NCBI GenBank assembly: GCA_913044115.1
Contig: CAJWNO010000005.1
Location: 1-40,264, forward strand
DNA from: an uncultured Gammaproteobacteria bacterium
Lineage (GTDB): Bacteria; Pseudomonadota; Gammaproteobacteria; Magnimaribacterales; TMED112
Reading direction: 5' to 3'
DNA length: 40,264 bases
The notes under the pieces are model-generated. The model worked only from the letters and a program-made list of their open reading frames with translations. It did no database searches and was not told the DNA's origin. Every line of letters starts with the position of its first letter. Position 1 is the stretch's first letter. Both the position numbers and the translations under genes were made by a program. Positions 8,590-16,096 of the stretch are shown piece by piece.

Positions 8590-9813
8590 TTGTCAGTGAT
8601 AAATGATATTCAAAATAGTCTAATAAAAAAAGAGTCAATATTTGGACCAGATAATTATAAGCCCCTTCCAGTTGTATTATCAAAAGCTAAAGGAGTATGG
8701 GCTTGGGATGTAAACGAAAAAAAATATCTCGATATGATGTCAGGCTACTCTGCTGTTAGCCATGGACATGCTCATCCAGAACTCTTAAGAGTATTCCATG
8801 AACAATCAAGCAGATTATCTCTAACTTCAAGAGCATTCTATACCGATACCTTGGGCCCTTATCTCGAGACAATTACAAAAATGAGTGGGTTTGAAATGTG
8901 CTTACCGATGAACTCAGGTGCAGAGGCAGTTGAGACCGCTATAAAATCATCAAGACGTTGGGCTTACAGAACTAAAAAAGTAAAACCCGGAAAAGCAGAG
9001 ATTATAGTTGCAGATGGAAATTTTCATGGCAGAACGACAACAATCATAAGTTTTTCAACAGACGAGAATTCAAGAGAAGACTTTGGTCCTCACACACCTG
9101 GCTTTGTAGCTGTTAAATATGGCTGTTCAGAATCTATAGAATCTGCAATTAATGAAAATACAGCAGCAGTTCTAATAGAGCCTATACAAGGGGAAGCAGG
9201 TATCGTTGTTCCTCCTGAAAATTATTTGCCAGAAGTAAGAGACATATGTACTAAACATAACGTCTTAATGATTCTAGATGAAATCCAATCAGGCTTAGGA
9301 AGAACAGGCAAGCTTTTTGCCTACCAACATTCAAATATTCAGCCTGATGGGCTTATTCTCGGTAAAGCATTGGGAGGTGGTTTCATGCCTGTCTCATGCT
9401 TCCTTTCATCAGAAGAAGTTTTACATTGGATGAATCCAGGATCTCATGGTTCAACTTTTGGAGGTAATCCTCTAGCTGCTGCTATTGCAAAAAGATCATT
9501 AGAACTCCTTGAGGAAGATGGTTTGATAGAAAATAGCAGAGTCATGGGCCAATATTTCAAGGAATCTCTTCTTAATATGAATTCTAAAATTATAAAGGAG
9601 ATAAGAGGCAAGGGTCTTTGGCTTGGAGTTGAAATTGATCCTGAACTTATATCCGGAAAAGATTTGTCCAAAATGTGTCTAGAGCATGGAATTTTGTGCA
9701 AAGAAACTCATGAAACAACAATAAGATATGCCCCACCTTTGGTTATAAATAAAGAGGAATTAGATTGGGGTCTTGATAAGATCAAAGAAGTTTTCGATAA
9801 AATCACTGGCTAA
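8590..9813 (+). CDS. rocD: Ornithine--oxo-acid aminotransferase
   Basis: This PLP enzyme transfers the delta-amino group of ornithine to 2-oxoglutarate, giving glutamate 5-semialdehyde. The 407-residue class-III aminotransferase shows the ornithine-specific opening (NYKPLPVVLSKAKGVWAWD), MSGYSAVSHGHAHP, the cofactor region NSGAEAVETA, the Asp of LDEIQSG and the PLP lysine K259 in ILGKALGGG. The start is a TTG at 8590; a GTG at 8596 is equally possible, and no ATG fits. Placed against a CtlX-like gene, it suggests a citrulline/ornithine catabolic pair feeding glutamate or proline. Confidence 0.88.
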   Translation: MSVINDIQNSLIKKESIFGPDNYKPLPVVLSKAKGVWAWDVNEKKYLDMMSGYSAVSHGHAHPELLRVFHEQSSRLSLTSRAFYTDTLGPYLETITKMSGFEMCLPMNSGAEAVETAIKSSRRWAYRTKKVKPGKAEIIVADGNFHGRTTTIISFSTDENSREDFGPHTPGFVAVKYGCSESIESAINENTAAVLIEPIQGEAGIVVPPENYLPEVRDICTKHNVLMILDEIQSGLGRTGKLFAYQHSNIQPDGLILGKALGGGFMPVSCFLSSEEVLHWMNPGSHGSTFGGNPLAAAIAKRSLELLEEDGLIENSRVMGQYFKESLLNMNSKIIKEIRGKGLWLGVEIDPELISGKDLSKMCLEHGILCKETHETTIRYAPPLVINKEELDWGLDKIKEVFDKITG

Positions 9814-9827
9814 CAGAGCTTGCAATA

Positions 9828-10211
9828 ATGGTTATTAAAATTATTAAGTATGCAGGCACTAATGGTGCTGCTTTTATAGTTGATTTCACAGTCTTATTAG
9901 CTCTCGATTACTATACCGATATAAATAGATCTTACACGGCATTCTTTTGCTACCTGCTAGGAACTTGTGTTAGTTTCGTACTTGCCAAAAATTTTGTTTT
10001 TGGGAGGGGTTGGCTTGCAGATAAGCCTGCAGTTGAATTTTCTGCTTATTTCTTAGGAGGTGTTATTGGAGCTGTAATAACGGCTGTAGCTTTCTATTTG
10101 CTGGCTGCAGTTGAAGTAAATAATATTCTTATACAAAAGATTATAGCTGGCATATTTAGTTTCACTACTGTATTCATTTATAGGAATTTCATAGTATTTA
10201 AGGATGACTAA
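9828..10211 (+). CDS. GtrA-like membrane protein
   Basis: A 127-residue protein with four hydrophobic segments and the GtrA-family layout: N-terminal IKYAGTNGAAFIVDF, a central SFVLAKNFVFGRG loop after helix 2, and a C-terminal YRNFIVFKD. GtrA-family proteins are implicated in moving lipid-linked sugars for cell-surface polysaccharides. No glycosyltransferase lies beside it, so the substrate is unknown. It starts 14 nt after rocD and overlaps the following oxidoreductase by 8 nt, so it is probably cotranscribed. Confidence 0.78.
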   Translation: MVIKIIKYAGTNGAAFIVDFTVLLALDYYTDINRSYTAFFCYLLGTCVSFVLAKNFVFGRGWLADKPAVEFSAYFLGGVIGAVITAVAFYLLAAVEVNNILIQKIIAGIFSFTTVFIYRNFIVFKDD

Positions 10212-11505
10212 AACTTTAGAAGTTCTGATAGAGGAATTTGGTGAACAAAAAGTTAAATATTCTGAAGAATATTTTGAGAAGTACGGTACTGATTGGTATA
10301 AGGAAATAAAACCTGACCCTTTAGCAATTTTTTTTCCTGAATCTGAAATTGACCTCAAAAAAATTGTGCAGTTTGCTAATGAAGCAAATCAACCACTTGT
10401 AATCTCAGGAGGACGTACGGGTTTATGTGGTGGCGCAACTGCTGGCAATAAAGAGCTTGTTGTGTCTCTTGAGAGAATGAACAAAATTGAATGGTCTGAA
10501 GATAAAAAACAAGTTTTCTGTGAGGCTGGAGCTATTACAGATGTTGTTAAAGATTTTGTTAATAGTCATGATCGGTTATTGCCAATTTCTCTTGCTTCGT
10601 CGTCATCTAGTTCTGTTGGTGGTAACGTTGCAACTAATGCTGCTGGATCAAAATTTATTAGATACGGATCAACAAAAGATCATGTAGCAAAAATTAAAGT
10701 GATGCTTGCCAATGGAGAAGTATTAACATTGCAAAAAGAAATACAAAAAGATGCTACAGGCCCAAACCTCATGGAGTTATTTTTTGGATCTGAAGGCTCC
10801 CTTGGTATTATTTTTGAGATTGTCTTTAATACCTGTGAAAAGCCAAAGTTTTTAGAAACAATAGTTCTTACAAGCGACGATATAGATGCTGTAAAAAACC
10901 ATATTCTTTCACCTGAGATCAAAAAATTTATATCGTCAGTAGAATATTGGGATAGGAATTGTCAGACTTTACTGGATGATGACCCAAAGAAAAACTATTT
11001 CATAGTTATAGAGTTAGTTTCACAGCAAGATCAAGCTATGCAAATTTGCCTGGAGAATCTGGCTGATAAAGAACTAGATTTAGCGTTATTAACTTCTAAG
11101 CAAGCTGAAGAAATTTGGAGCAAAAGAGAAGATCTTCCAGTAGTTCTCGCAAGCAAAGGTGCATACAAAATGGATGTATCAGTCCCGCTAGATAAGCTTA
11201 AGGATTTTTTGGAGCAGCTAAAAAAACTTGAAAGTACTGAAATTTTTTCATTTGGACATTTAGGAGATGGAAATATTCATGTAAATATTGTTTCATCCAC
11301 AAAACAATCTGAGTTAATTGAGGAAACTTATAAGCTTCTCAAGCAGTGCGGAGGATCTCCAAGTGCTGAACATGGAATAGGCCAAAGAAAAAAAGGTATT
11401 TGGACAGATTTTAATGAATATCAAGACAAGTATAAATTGCTTAAAACCCTTAAAAAATCAATGGATCCAAAGAATATTTTATCTCCAAAAGTTTTTTTTG
11501 AATAA
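10204..11505 (+). CDS. FAD-linked D-2-hydroxyacid dehydrogenase (GlcD/D2HGDH/DLD type)
   Basis: A 433-residue flavoprotein of the FAD_binding_4 plus FAD-oxidase C-terminal architecture. The FAD-binding half contains SGGRTGLCGG (68-77), SSSVGGNVATNAAG and GSEGSLGIIFEI. The C-terminal half has GHLGDGNIH (351-359) and SAEHGIG (387-393), the metal and substrate motifs of D-lactate, glycolate and D-2-hydroxyglutarate dehydrogenases. It has no signal peptide. D-2-hydroxyglutarate or D-lactate are the likeliest substrates, but the sequence does not decide between them. It overlaps the GtrA-like gene by 8 nt and ends the transcription unit before a 172-nt gap. Confidence 0.85.
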   Translation: MTKTLEVLIEEFGEQKVKYSEEYFEKYGTDWYKEIKPDPLAIFFPESEIDLKKIVQFANEANQPLVISGGRTGLCGGATAGNKELVVSLERMNKIEWSEDKKQVFCEAGAITDVVKDFVNSHDRLLPISLASSSSSSVGGNVATNAAGSKFIRYGSTKDHVAKIKVMLANGEVLTLQKEIQKDATGPNLMELFFGSEGSLGIIFEIVFNTCEKPKFLETIVLTSDDIDAVKNHILSPEIKKFISSVEYWDRNCQTLLDDDPKKNYFIVIELVSQQDQAMQICLENLADKELDLALLTSKQAEEIWSKREDLPVVLASKGAYKMDVSVPLDKLKDFLEQLKKLESTEIFSFGHLGDGNIHVNIVSSTKQSELIEETYKLLKQCGGSPSAEHGIGQRKKGIWTDFNEYQDKYKLLKTLKKSMDPKNILSPKVFFE

Positions 11506-11677
11506 TTGAATAACCTGAAAATACTATATCTAGTGTTTTACACAAGAATTAGCACAATATAAGCCAAATTTATATCCCCCCATAGCCTTATAAAACCTCA
11601 ATAAAACTAAATTTAAAATAATTTGTGAAATACGGTCTATTTTGTACCATATTCGTAACTATTACATGGGGGAATTT
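11506..11677 (+). promoter_or_regulatory. Non-coding leader/promoter region of the small membrane-protein pair
   Basis: This 172-nt AT-rich gap is the second longest in the window and has no coding content I can support. TTGTGA near 11621 followed by TACCAT about 16 nt on is a weak promoter candidate. GGGGGA at 11668-11673 is the best ribosome-binding site for the ATG at 11678. The unusual length in so compact a genome suggests a dedicated promoter. Confidence 0.4.
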
Positions 11678-11902
11678 ATGGATAGTTTAATGAAAACAGT
11701 TGTAGGATTCGTACACGGTCTTACAGGAGTTCTAGTAGCCGTTCTTGGTTTAGGCATTGTTGCTCAAATCGTAATCGGTGATGCTTATTTTGCTGGCGAT
11801 GTTATTGGTAACATCATGATGTATGTCGAAATGTTGGGTGAAAATGGATTAGCTGGTCTAATCGTATTGCTCATCATTATGGGTGTACTTAACATCAAAT
11901 AA
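11678..11902 (+). CDS. Small two-helix membrane protein A (unknown function)
   Basis: A 74-residue hydrophobic protein with a short amphipathic N-terminus, one transmembrane helix (about 14-33), a polar loop containing GDAYFAGDVIGN, and a second helix (about 55-71) after the motif LGENGLAGL. I do not recognise the family. I chose the ATG at 11678 because GGGGGA lies just before it; in-frame starts at 11666 (ATG) and 11642 (TTG) are possible. The next gene encodes a protein alignable along almost all of it, including GENG, so the two are probably tandem paralogues. A small integral membrane protein with its own promoter is the most I can claim. Confidence 0.7.
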   Translation: MDSLMKTVVGFVHGLTGVLVAVLGLGIVAQIVIGDAYFAGDVIGNIMMYVEMLGENGLAGLIVLLIIMGVLNIK

Positions 11903-11914
11903 AGTATAATTTCT

Positions 11915-11940
11915 GCATGAGGGGTTTTTACTCCTCATGC
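11915..11940 (+). terminator. Hairpin between small membrane genes A and B
   Basis: A 10-bp stem with one G-U pair (GCATGAGGGG at 11915-11924 against CTCCTCATGC at 11931-11940) closes a 6-nt loop, 12 nt after the stop of gene A. No U-run follows, so it is not a classic intrinsic terminator. It may instead stabilise the upstream message, or control gene B, because its arms hold a GAGGGG SD-like run and an ATG at 11937. Confidence 0.55.
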
Positions 11941-12182
11941 AATTTAATATGAAATTTTTTGATTTCAATTTTTCTGCCCTAAAAAGCTTTCTTGAAAAGC
12001 TTATAGAAGTTCTTTTATTAGTAATCTCTGTTTCACTCTTAATGGGCGTTCTTTTTGGTCCGGACACTGCTTTTGTTGGATCCGTGTATCAAAATTTTGC
12101 AGCTATTCTTGCCAACATTGGTGAAAATGGAATTATTGCTTTAGTTTCTGTAGCAATAATATTTGCTGTTCTCAAAAAGTAA
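11937..12182 (+). CDS. Small two-helix membrane protein B (unknown function, paralogue of A)
   Basis: An 81-residue protein (77 if the ATG at 11949 is used) with a cationic and aromatic N-terminus, a first helix (about 22-40), a loop with FGPDTAFVGSVYQN, and a second helix following NIGENGIIALV. The spacing of helix, loop, N and GENG matches protein A, and both end within a few residues of the second helix with lysine. I recognise no named family. The start at 11937 lies inside the hairpin's right arm, whereas 11949 lies just beyond it; no SD serves 11949. It ends 2 nt from the convergent DUF4149 gene. Confidence 0.68.
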   Translation: MQFNMKFFDFNFSALKSFLEKLIEVLLLVISVSLLMGVLFGPDTAFVGSVYQNFAAILANIGENGIIALVSVAIIFAVLKK

Positions 12183-12184
12183 TT

Positions 12185-12568
12185 TTAAATAAATGAATGA
12201 ACTATCCAGGTAAGATTGGATAGAAGAACTATAACAGTTAGAACCACACTTATTGTGTGCAGCTTTTTAAACATTTCATCATTGCCCTCGTCGCGAGCTT
12301 TATTAGTTGCAGGAACTAATCTGCCACAAATGAATGGCAATAGCATTGTAATAATAGCAACATAAATATTTCCTTTACCCAGCAAAAAAAGAATAAGCAT
12401 TAAAGCTCCCAGAACTACAAGCATGTTAAAAAGCTTGGGAAAAATGGTCCTCAAAAAAACTTTAGCTTGCGAAGGCTCAAGTACCTTAAATACACTTGGA
12501 GCTATTATTGAAGTTTGGAAGAGTATTGCTCCTGCTGCTATTCCCGAAAGTAAAATTGCTAAATCCAT
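12185..12568 (-). CDS. DUF4149-type four-helix membrane protein
   Basis: A 127-residue integral membrane protein with four hydrophobic stretches and the DUF4149 (TMEM205-like) look: an N-terminal helix running into AGAILFQTSIIAPSVFKVL, a phenylalanine-rich segment, then ATNKARDEG before the last helix. Its function is unknown. It starts 10 nt downstream of tRNA-Met on the same strand and lacks an SD, so it may be translated from the processed tRNA precursor of the ychF transcription unit. Confidence 0.7.
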   Translation of the reverse strand: MDLAILLSGIAAGAILFQTSIIAPSVFKVLEPSQAKVFLRTIFPKLFNMLVVLGALMLILFLLGKGNIYVAIITMLLPFICGRLVPATNKARDEGNDEMFKKLHTISVVLTVIVLLSNLTWIVHSFI

Positions 12569-12578
12569 AAATAATATT

Positions 12579-12655
12579 TGGTGGCTATGGGTGGACTTGA
12601 ACCACCGACCCCAGCATTATGAATGCTGTGCTCTAACCAGCTGAGCTACATAGCC
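12579..12655 (-). tRNA. Elongator tRNA-Met (CAT)
   Basis: A 77-nt cloverleaf including encoded CCA (12579-12581). The acceptor GGCTATG pairs with CATAGCC, the D arm contains AGCTCAGCTGGTTAGAGC, the anticodon stem is CAGCA/TGCTG and the anticodon CAT maps to 12619-12621. The anticodon stem lacks the three G-C pairs of the initiator, so this is the elongator, or an Ile-CAT precursor modified by TilS. The GGCTA start and overall likeness to E. coli metT favour Met. Confidence 0.93.
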
Positions 12656-12661
12656 GAGGAG

Positions 12662-12683
12662 ACAATTATAAATAAATAATTGT
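12662..12683 (-). other. AT-only hairpin between ychF and tRNA-Met
   Basis: A perfect 8-bp inverted repeat (ACAATTAT at 12662-12669, ATAATTGT at 12676-12683) with a 6-nt loop fills the gap between the ychF stop and the 5' end of tRNA-Met. No T-tract follows on the transcribed strand. An AU-rich processing site releasing the tRNA is plausible; a weak terminator is the alternative. Confidence 0.4.
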
Positions 12684-12695
12684 ATTTACACACCA

Positions 12696-13784
12696 TTAGA
12701 CGTTAAATTTGAAATGAATTACATCACCGTCTTTAACAATGTATTCCTTTCCTTCAAGCCTAAGTTTTCCTTGTTCTTTTGCTTTTAATTCACCACCGCA
12801 TTCAACATAGTCATCAAATCCTATAACTTCAGCTTTTATAAAGCCTCTTTCAAAGTCTGTATGGATTTTACCTGCTGCTTGTGGCGCTGTTGAATTTCGT
12901 TTAATAGACCATGCTCTTACTTCTTTTGGTCCAGCTGTAAAGTATGAAAATAAATCTAACATCTCATAACCTTTTCTAATAATCGAGTTTAATGCTGGTT
13001 CTTTTAGACCCATCATTTCTAGGTATTCTTTCCTTTCCTCCTGCTCCAGATCTATTAATTCACCTTCTGCTTTTGCAAAAACTTTCAAAATTTCAAGATT
13101 ATGATCCCGTGCATAATTCTCTAACTCAGCTAGATGCATATTCTTTTCTTCATCTTCATGAATGTTGGCTATAAAAAAGAATGGTTTGCTCGTAACCAGT
13201 TGAAGCTGTTTAAGAAATACTTTGTCATTATCATCAAAATCAATTTTTCTAACTGGCTGATTACTATCTAAGTTAGCTTGAATTTTTTCTAAAATATCAA
13301 ATTCTTTCTGAGTCGTTTTATCTCCACTTCTTAACTTCTTTTGTACCGACTCCTTTCTTTTTGATACGACTTCAAGATCTGCAAGTATTAATTCGGTCTC
13401 AATTGTCTCAAGGTCATTAATAGGAGAGACTTTTCCTTCAACATGAATAATATTTTCATCTTCAAAACATCTAATAACATGTGCAAAACATTGAGTTTCG
13501 CGAATATGAGATAAAAATTTATTTCCAAGGCCTTCCCCAGAGTGCGCCCCTTTAACGAGACCTGCAATATCAACAAATTCCATAAAGGATGGAATTACTT
13601 TTTCTGGACTAACAAGATTCGAAAGTTTATTTAATCTTTCATCTGGTATATTGACTCTAGCTATATTTGGCTCGATTGTGCAGAAAGGAAAATTTTCAGC
13701 ATCTATTTTTTGTGATGTAAGGGCATTAAATAATGTTGATTTTCCAACATTTGGTAAACCTACAATACCGCATTTTATACTCAT
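12696..13784 (-). CDS. ychF: Redox-regulated ATPase YchF (OLA1 type)
   Basis: YchF is a ribosome-associated P-loop NTPase of the Obg family that prefers ATP. Its 362 residues match E. coli (363). Visible features are the P-loop GLPNVGKST at residues 8-16, the switch region with DIAGLVKGAHSGEGLGN, the altered G4-like motif in FIANIHEDE, a coiled-coil insertion, and a C-terminal TGS domain from FFTAGPKEVRAW onward. The start codon overlaps the pth stop as ATGA, the conserved pth-ychF coupling. Confidence 0.96.
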   Translation of the reverse strand: MSIKCGIVGLPNVGKSTLFNALTSQKIDAENFPFCTIEPNIARVNIPDERLNKLSNLVSPEKVIPSFMEFVDIAGLVKGAHSGEGLGNKFLSHIRETQCFAHVIRCFEDENIIHVEGKVSPINDLETIETELILADLEVVSKRKESVQKKLRSGDKTTQKEFDILEKIQANLDSNQPVRKIDFDDNDKVFLKQLQLVTSKPFFFIANIHEDEEKNMHLAELENYARDHNLEILKVFAKAEGELIDLEQEERKEYLEMMGLKEPALNSIIRKGYEMLDLFSYFTAGPKEVRAWSIKRNSTAPQAAGKIHTDFERGFIKAEVIGFDDYVECGGELKAKEQGKLRLEGKEYIVKDGDVIHFKFNV

Positions 13785-14350
13785 TTTGAGTGAAGATCAT
13801 TCATAGCTATTAACCAGTCTTTGAGCAATAACTGATCAAGAGATCTTAATGCTTTATCAAAAGCTTCATCAAGACCTTTTTTTTCTTGTGGGTTAGGCTT
13901 CTTTATTACCCAAGCATTTGTATCATTTTTTAATGCAGGGTGGCCTATACCAAATCTTAATCTCATGAAATCACTACCTACCCGGTTAATAATATCTTTA
14001 AGGCCATTATGCCCACCGTGTCCTCCGCCATCTTTCAATTTAACTTCGCCGGGCTCTAAATCCATATCATCATGAACAACCAGAACATCCTTTAAAGATT
14101 TAACTTTATATTTTTTTAGAAGATTTAAAGTTTTGCCCGAATTATTTATAAATTCATTTGGTTTAACTAGGGCTATTGTGCTTTCGCCAAATGATATTTC
14201 ACCATAAAGGGCATCAATTTTGCTTGTATCTTTAAGTTCCACATTAAGATTCTTTGCTAGTAGATCGACGAAGTCGTAGCCAGCATTGTGTCTTGTTTTT
14301 TTATGTTTATCGCCAGGATTGCCTAGACCAACTATGCAAAGATCAAGCAA
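13781..14350 (-). CDS. pth: Peptidyl-tRNA hydrolase
   Basis: Pth cleaves peptidyl-tRNAs dropped from ribosomes. The active-site set is complete: the Asn of GLGNPG, catalytic His in TRHNAGYDF, Asn in NNSGKTL, Asp in VVHDDMDL and Asn in GGHGGHNGLKDI. No ATG fits; the TTG at 14350, one base after the rplY stop, gives MLDLCIVGLGNPG and 189 residues (E. coli 194). Longer readings would run through rplY in another frame. Order rplY-pth-ychF is common. Confidence 0.93.
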   Translation of the reverse strand: MLDLCIVGLGNPGDKHKKTRHNAGYDFVDLLAKNLNVELKDTSKIDALYGEISFGESTIALVKPNEFINNSGKTLNLLKKYKVKSLKDVLVVHDDMDLEPGEVKLKDGGGHGGHNGLKDIINRVGSDFMRLRFGIGHPALKNDTNAWVIKKPNPQEKKGLDEAFDKALRSLDQLLLKDWLIAMNDLHSK

Positions 14351-14351
14351 G

Positions 14352-15059
14352 TTACTCGGATTTTTCCTCAGAACTATCTGAGTTATTTTCTTCAGAAGAT
14401 TTTTCATCGCTTGATTCAGTGCTTTCACCATCTGCACCCTCTTCAACATCATCGGTTTCTTCATCTTCAAAATCAAGACTTCCACCCTTAGCTGTAAGAA
14501 CTGAAACTAGAACTGGGTCTTGGCTTTTAAGACTTGATGGAAAATCATAACTATCATTTTCACCTAGAGAACTTAGTCTTACCTTCTCTTTAGATTTAAT
14601 CTCTTCCATATCCACTTCAATAGATTCTGGTATGGAATCAGGACTTGAAAGGACAGAAACTTCTTTTAAGACATGGTTAATAACGCCTCCCTCAATCTTT
14701 ACACCAAAACACTTATCTTGATTTTTTAGCACAACAGGAACAACTACATTAACTTTTGTGCCCTTAACAACCCTTTGAAGATCTATGTGAGTGAAAATAT
14801 TTTTAGCAGGATGCTTTTGGACTTCTTTGAATACAACATTTACTACCTTTCCGTCCAATTCAACTTCAACTACGGAGTTAAATAACCCATCATTATTTAT
14901 TATTTTTAGTAACTCATTATTTTTAACGAGAATTGGTTGAGGCGCATCTTTGCCTCCATAGATAATTCCTGGAATCTTATCTTCCTTATATATAGCTGTT
15001 TTAGAGCTAAGGCCTCCGACCTTTTCTCTAACTTCTGCTTTTAATTTTAAACTTTCCAT
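14352..15059 (-). CDS. rplY: 50S ribosomal protein L25/general stress protein Ctc, two-domain form
   Basis: L25 binds 5S rRNA. The 235-residue protein is the long Ctc form: an N-terminal L25 domain (about 1-95, with KIPGIIYGG and IFTHIDLQRV), a beta-rich C-terminal domain (about 96-190), then a roughly 40-residue tail made almost only of Ser, Glu and Asp. E. coli L25 is 94 residues and lacks the second domain. The acidic tail is unusual but common in variable form among Ctc proteins. It sits between prs (1-nt TAATG overlap) and pth. Confidence 0.94.
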   Translation of the reverse strand: MESLKLKAEVREKVGGLSSKTAIYKEDKIPGIIYGGKDAPQPILVKNNELLKIINNDGLFNSVVEVELDGKVVNVVFKEVQKHPAKNIFTHIDLQRVVKGTKVNVVVPVVLKNQDKCFGVKIEGGVINHVLKEVSVLSSPDSIPESIEVDMEEIKSKEKVRLSSLGENDSYDFPSSLKSQDPVLVSVLTAKGGSLDFEDEETDDVEEGADGESTESSDEKSSEENNSDSSEEKSE

Positions 15060-16006
15060 TATCTAAATAATTCGCTAACTGATTCACCTGTCATAAGTCT
15101 AGTAATTGCTTGTGACAAAACAGGAGATATATCAAAGACGTCTATTTTAGGACATTTTTTCGATTTGTCACCAATATCTATTGAGTTTGACACTACCAAC
15201 TTATCAATCGCCGAGTTATTAAGATTTTCTATGGCATTTCCAGACAAGACAGGATGCGTAATGTATGCAATTATTTCTTTTGCACCTTTCTCTTTTAGAG
15301 CATGGCTTGCATTACTTAAAGTACCGGCTGTATCGATTAAATCATCAGGAACAATACATACTTTACCTTCTACATCTCCAATTAAGTTGATTACTTCAGA
15401 TTCGTTTGCTTTCTCTCTTCGTTTATCAATTATTGCTAAGTCTTGAACTCCTAATGTTTTTGCAACAGACCTTGCTCTTATTACGCCACCAGTATCAGGA
15501 GAAACAACTTGTAGGTCATTCACATCATATTTTTCAAGTAAGCCTTTGACCATAAGGTTAGCTGTATAGATATTATCCATTGGAAAGGAGAAAAAGCCTT
15601 GTATTTGCTCAGAATGAATATCAAGAGTAATAATTCTTGTTGCTCCAGCATTAGAAAGCATATCCGCGACAACTCGTGCGCTTATAGGCACTCTGGCTGA
15701 TCTTACTCTTCTATCCTGTCTTGAATAACCAAAATAAGGAATTACAGCTGTAATAGATCTTACGGAGGCTCTTTTTAAGGCATCAATTATGAGAATCAAC
15801 TCCATTAAATTTTTTTCTGCAGGAAAATTCGTTGATTGAACGATAAATGTATCTTTGCCTCTTACATTCTCATTTATTTGAATATTAATTTCACCATCAC
15901 TAAAAGAATCAACTTTAATAGAACCCAAATCTACGCCGAGATTCTCCGCAACCTTTTTAGCTAATTTAGGGTTTGAATTACCTGTAAAAACAACTCTATT
16001 ATTCAT
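15059..16006 (-). CDS. prs: Ribose-phosphate pyrophosphokinase
   Basis: Prs makes PRPP from ribose 5-phosphate and ATP for nucleotide, NAD, His and Trp synthesis. From the ATG at 16006 it is 315 residues, identical to E. coli. Motifs include FSDGEINIQINENVRG, the ATP-site YFGYSRQDRR, the flexible-loop region with DKRREKANES, and the PRPP-binding loop PDDLIDTAGTL. An upstream extension would read into tRNA-Gln, so 16006 is preferred. It lies downstream of ispE, with a tRNA between, as part of the lolB-ispE-prs gene order. Confidence 0.96.
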   Translation of the reverse strand: MNNRVVFTGNSNPKLAKKVAENLGVDLGSIKVDSFSDGEINIQINENVRGKDTFIVQSTNFPAEKNLMELILIIDALKRASVRSITAVIPYFGYSRQDRRVRSARVPISARVVADMLSNAGATRIITLDIHSEQIQGFFSFPMDNIYTANLMVKGLLEKYDVNDLQVVSPDTGGVIRARSVAKTLGVQDLAIIDKRREKANESEVINLIGDVEGKVCIVPDDLIDTAGTLSNASHALKEKGAKEIIAYITHPVLSGNAIENLNNSAIDKLVVSNSIDIGDKSKKCPKIDVFDISPVLSQAITRLMTGESVSELFR

Positions 16007-16016
16007 AATAAAAAAC

Positions 16017-16091
16017 TGGCTGGGGTGGTAGGATTCGAACCTACGCATGGAGGCATCAAAAGCCTCTGCCTTACCACTTGGCGACACCCCA
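16017..16091 (-). tRNA. tRNA-Gln (TTG)
   Basis: A 75-nt cloverleaf with encoded CCA (16017-16019), starting TGGGGTGTCGCCAAG, the glutamine-tRNA opening also seen in E. coli. The anticodon stem is GAGGC/GCCTC with anticodon TTG at 16057-16059. It sits 5 nt after ispE and 10 nt before prs on the same strand, so it is probably cut out of a polycistronic transcript. If no GlnRS gene exists elsewhere, this tRNA would also be a GatCAB substrate. Confidence 0.95.
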
Positions 16092-16096
16092 ATAAT

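Noticed and set aside
12423-12644. 73-codon frame crossing the antisense of tRNA-Met
   Set aside because: Its C-terminal part is the translated reverse strand of a tRNA, a well-known spurious pattern.
12662-12683. AT-rich hairpin as an intrinsic terminator of ychF
   Set aside because: It has no GC stem and no T-run on the transcribed strand; kept only as a possible processing element.
14351-14485. N-terminal extension of Pth from an ATG within rplY
   Set aside because: It overlaps the rplY coding tail in another frame and adds residues absent from the Pth family; TTG at 14350 fits.
16007-16087. N-terminal extension of Prs
   Set aside because: It reads through tRNA-Gln. The ATG at 16006 gives exactly 315 residues as in E. 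coli.
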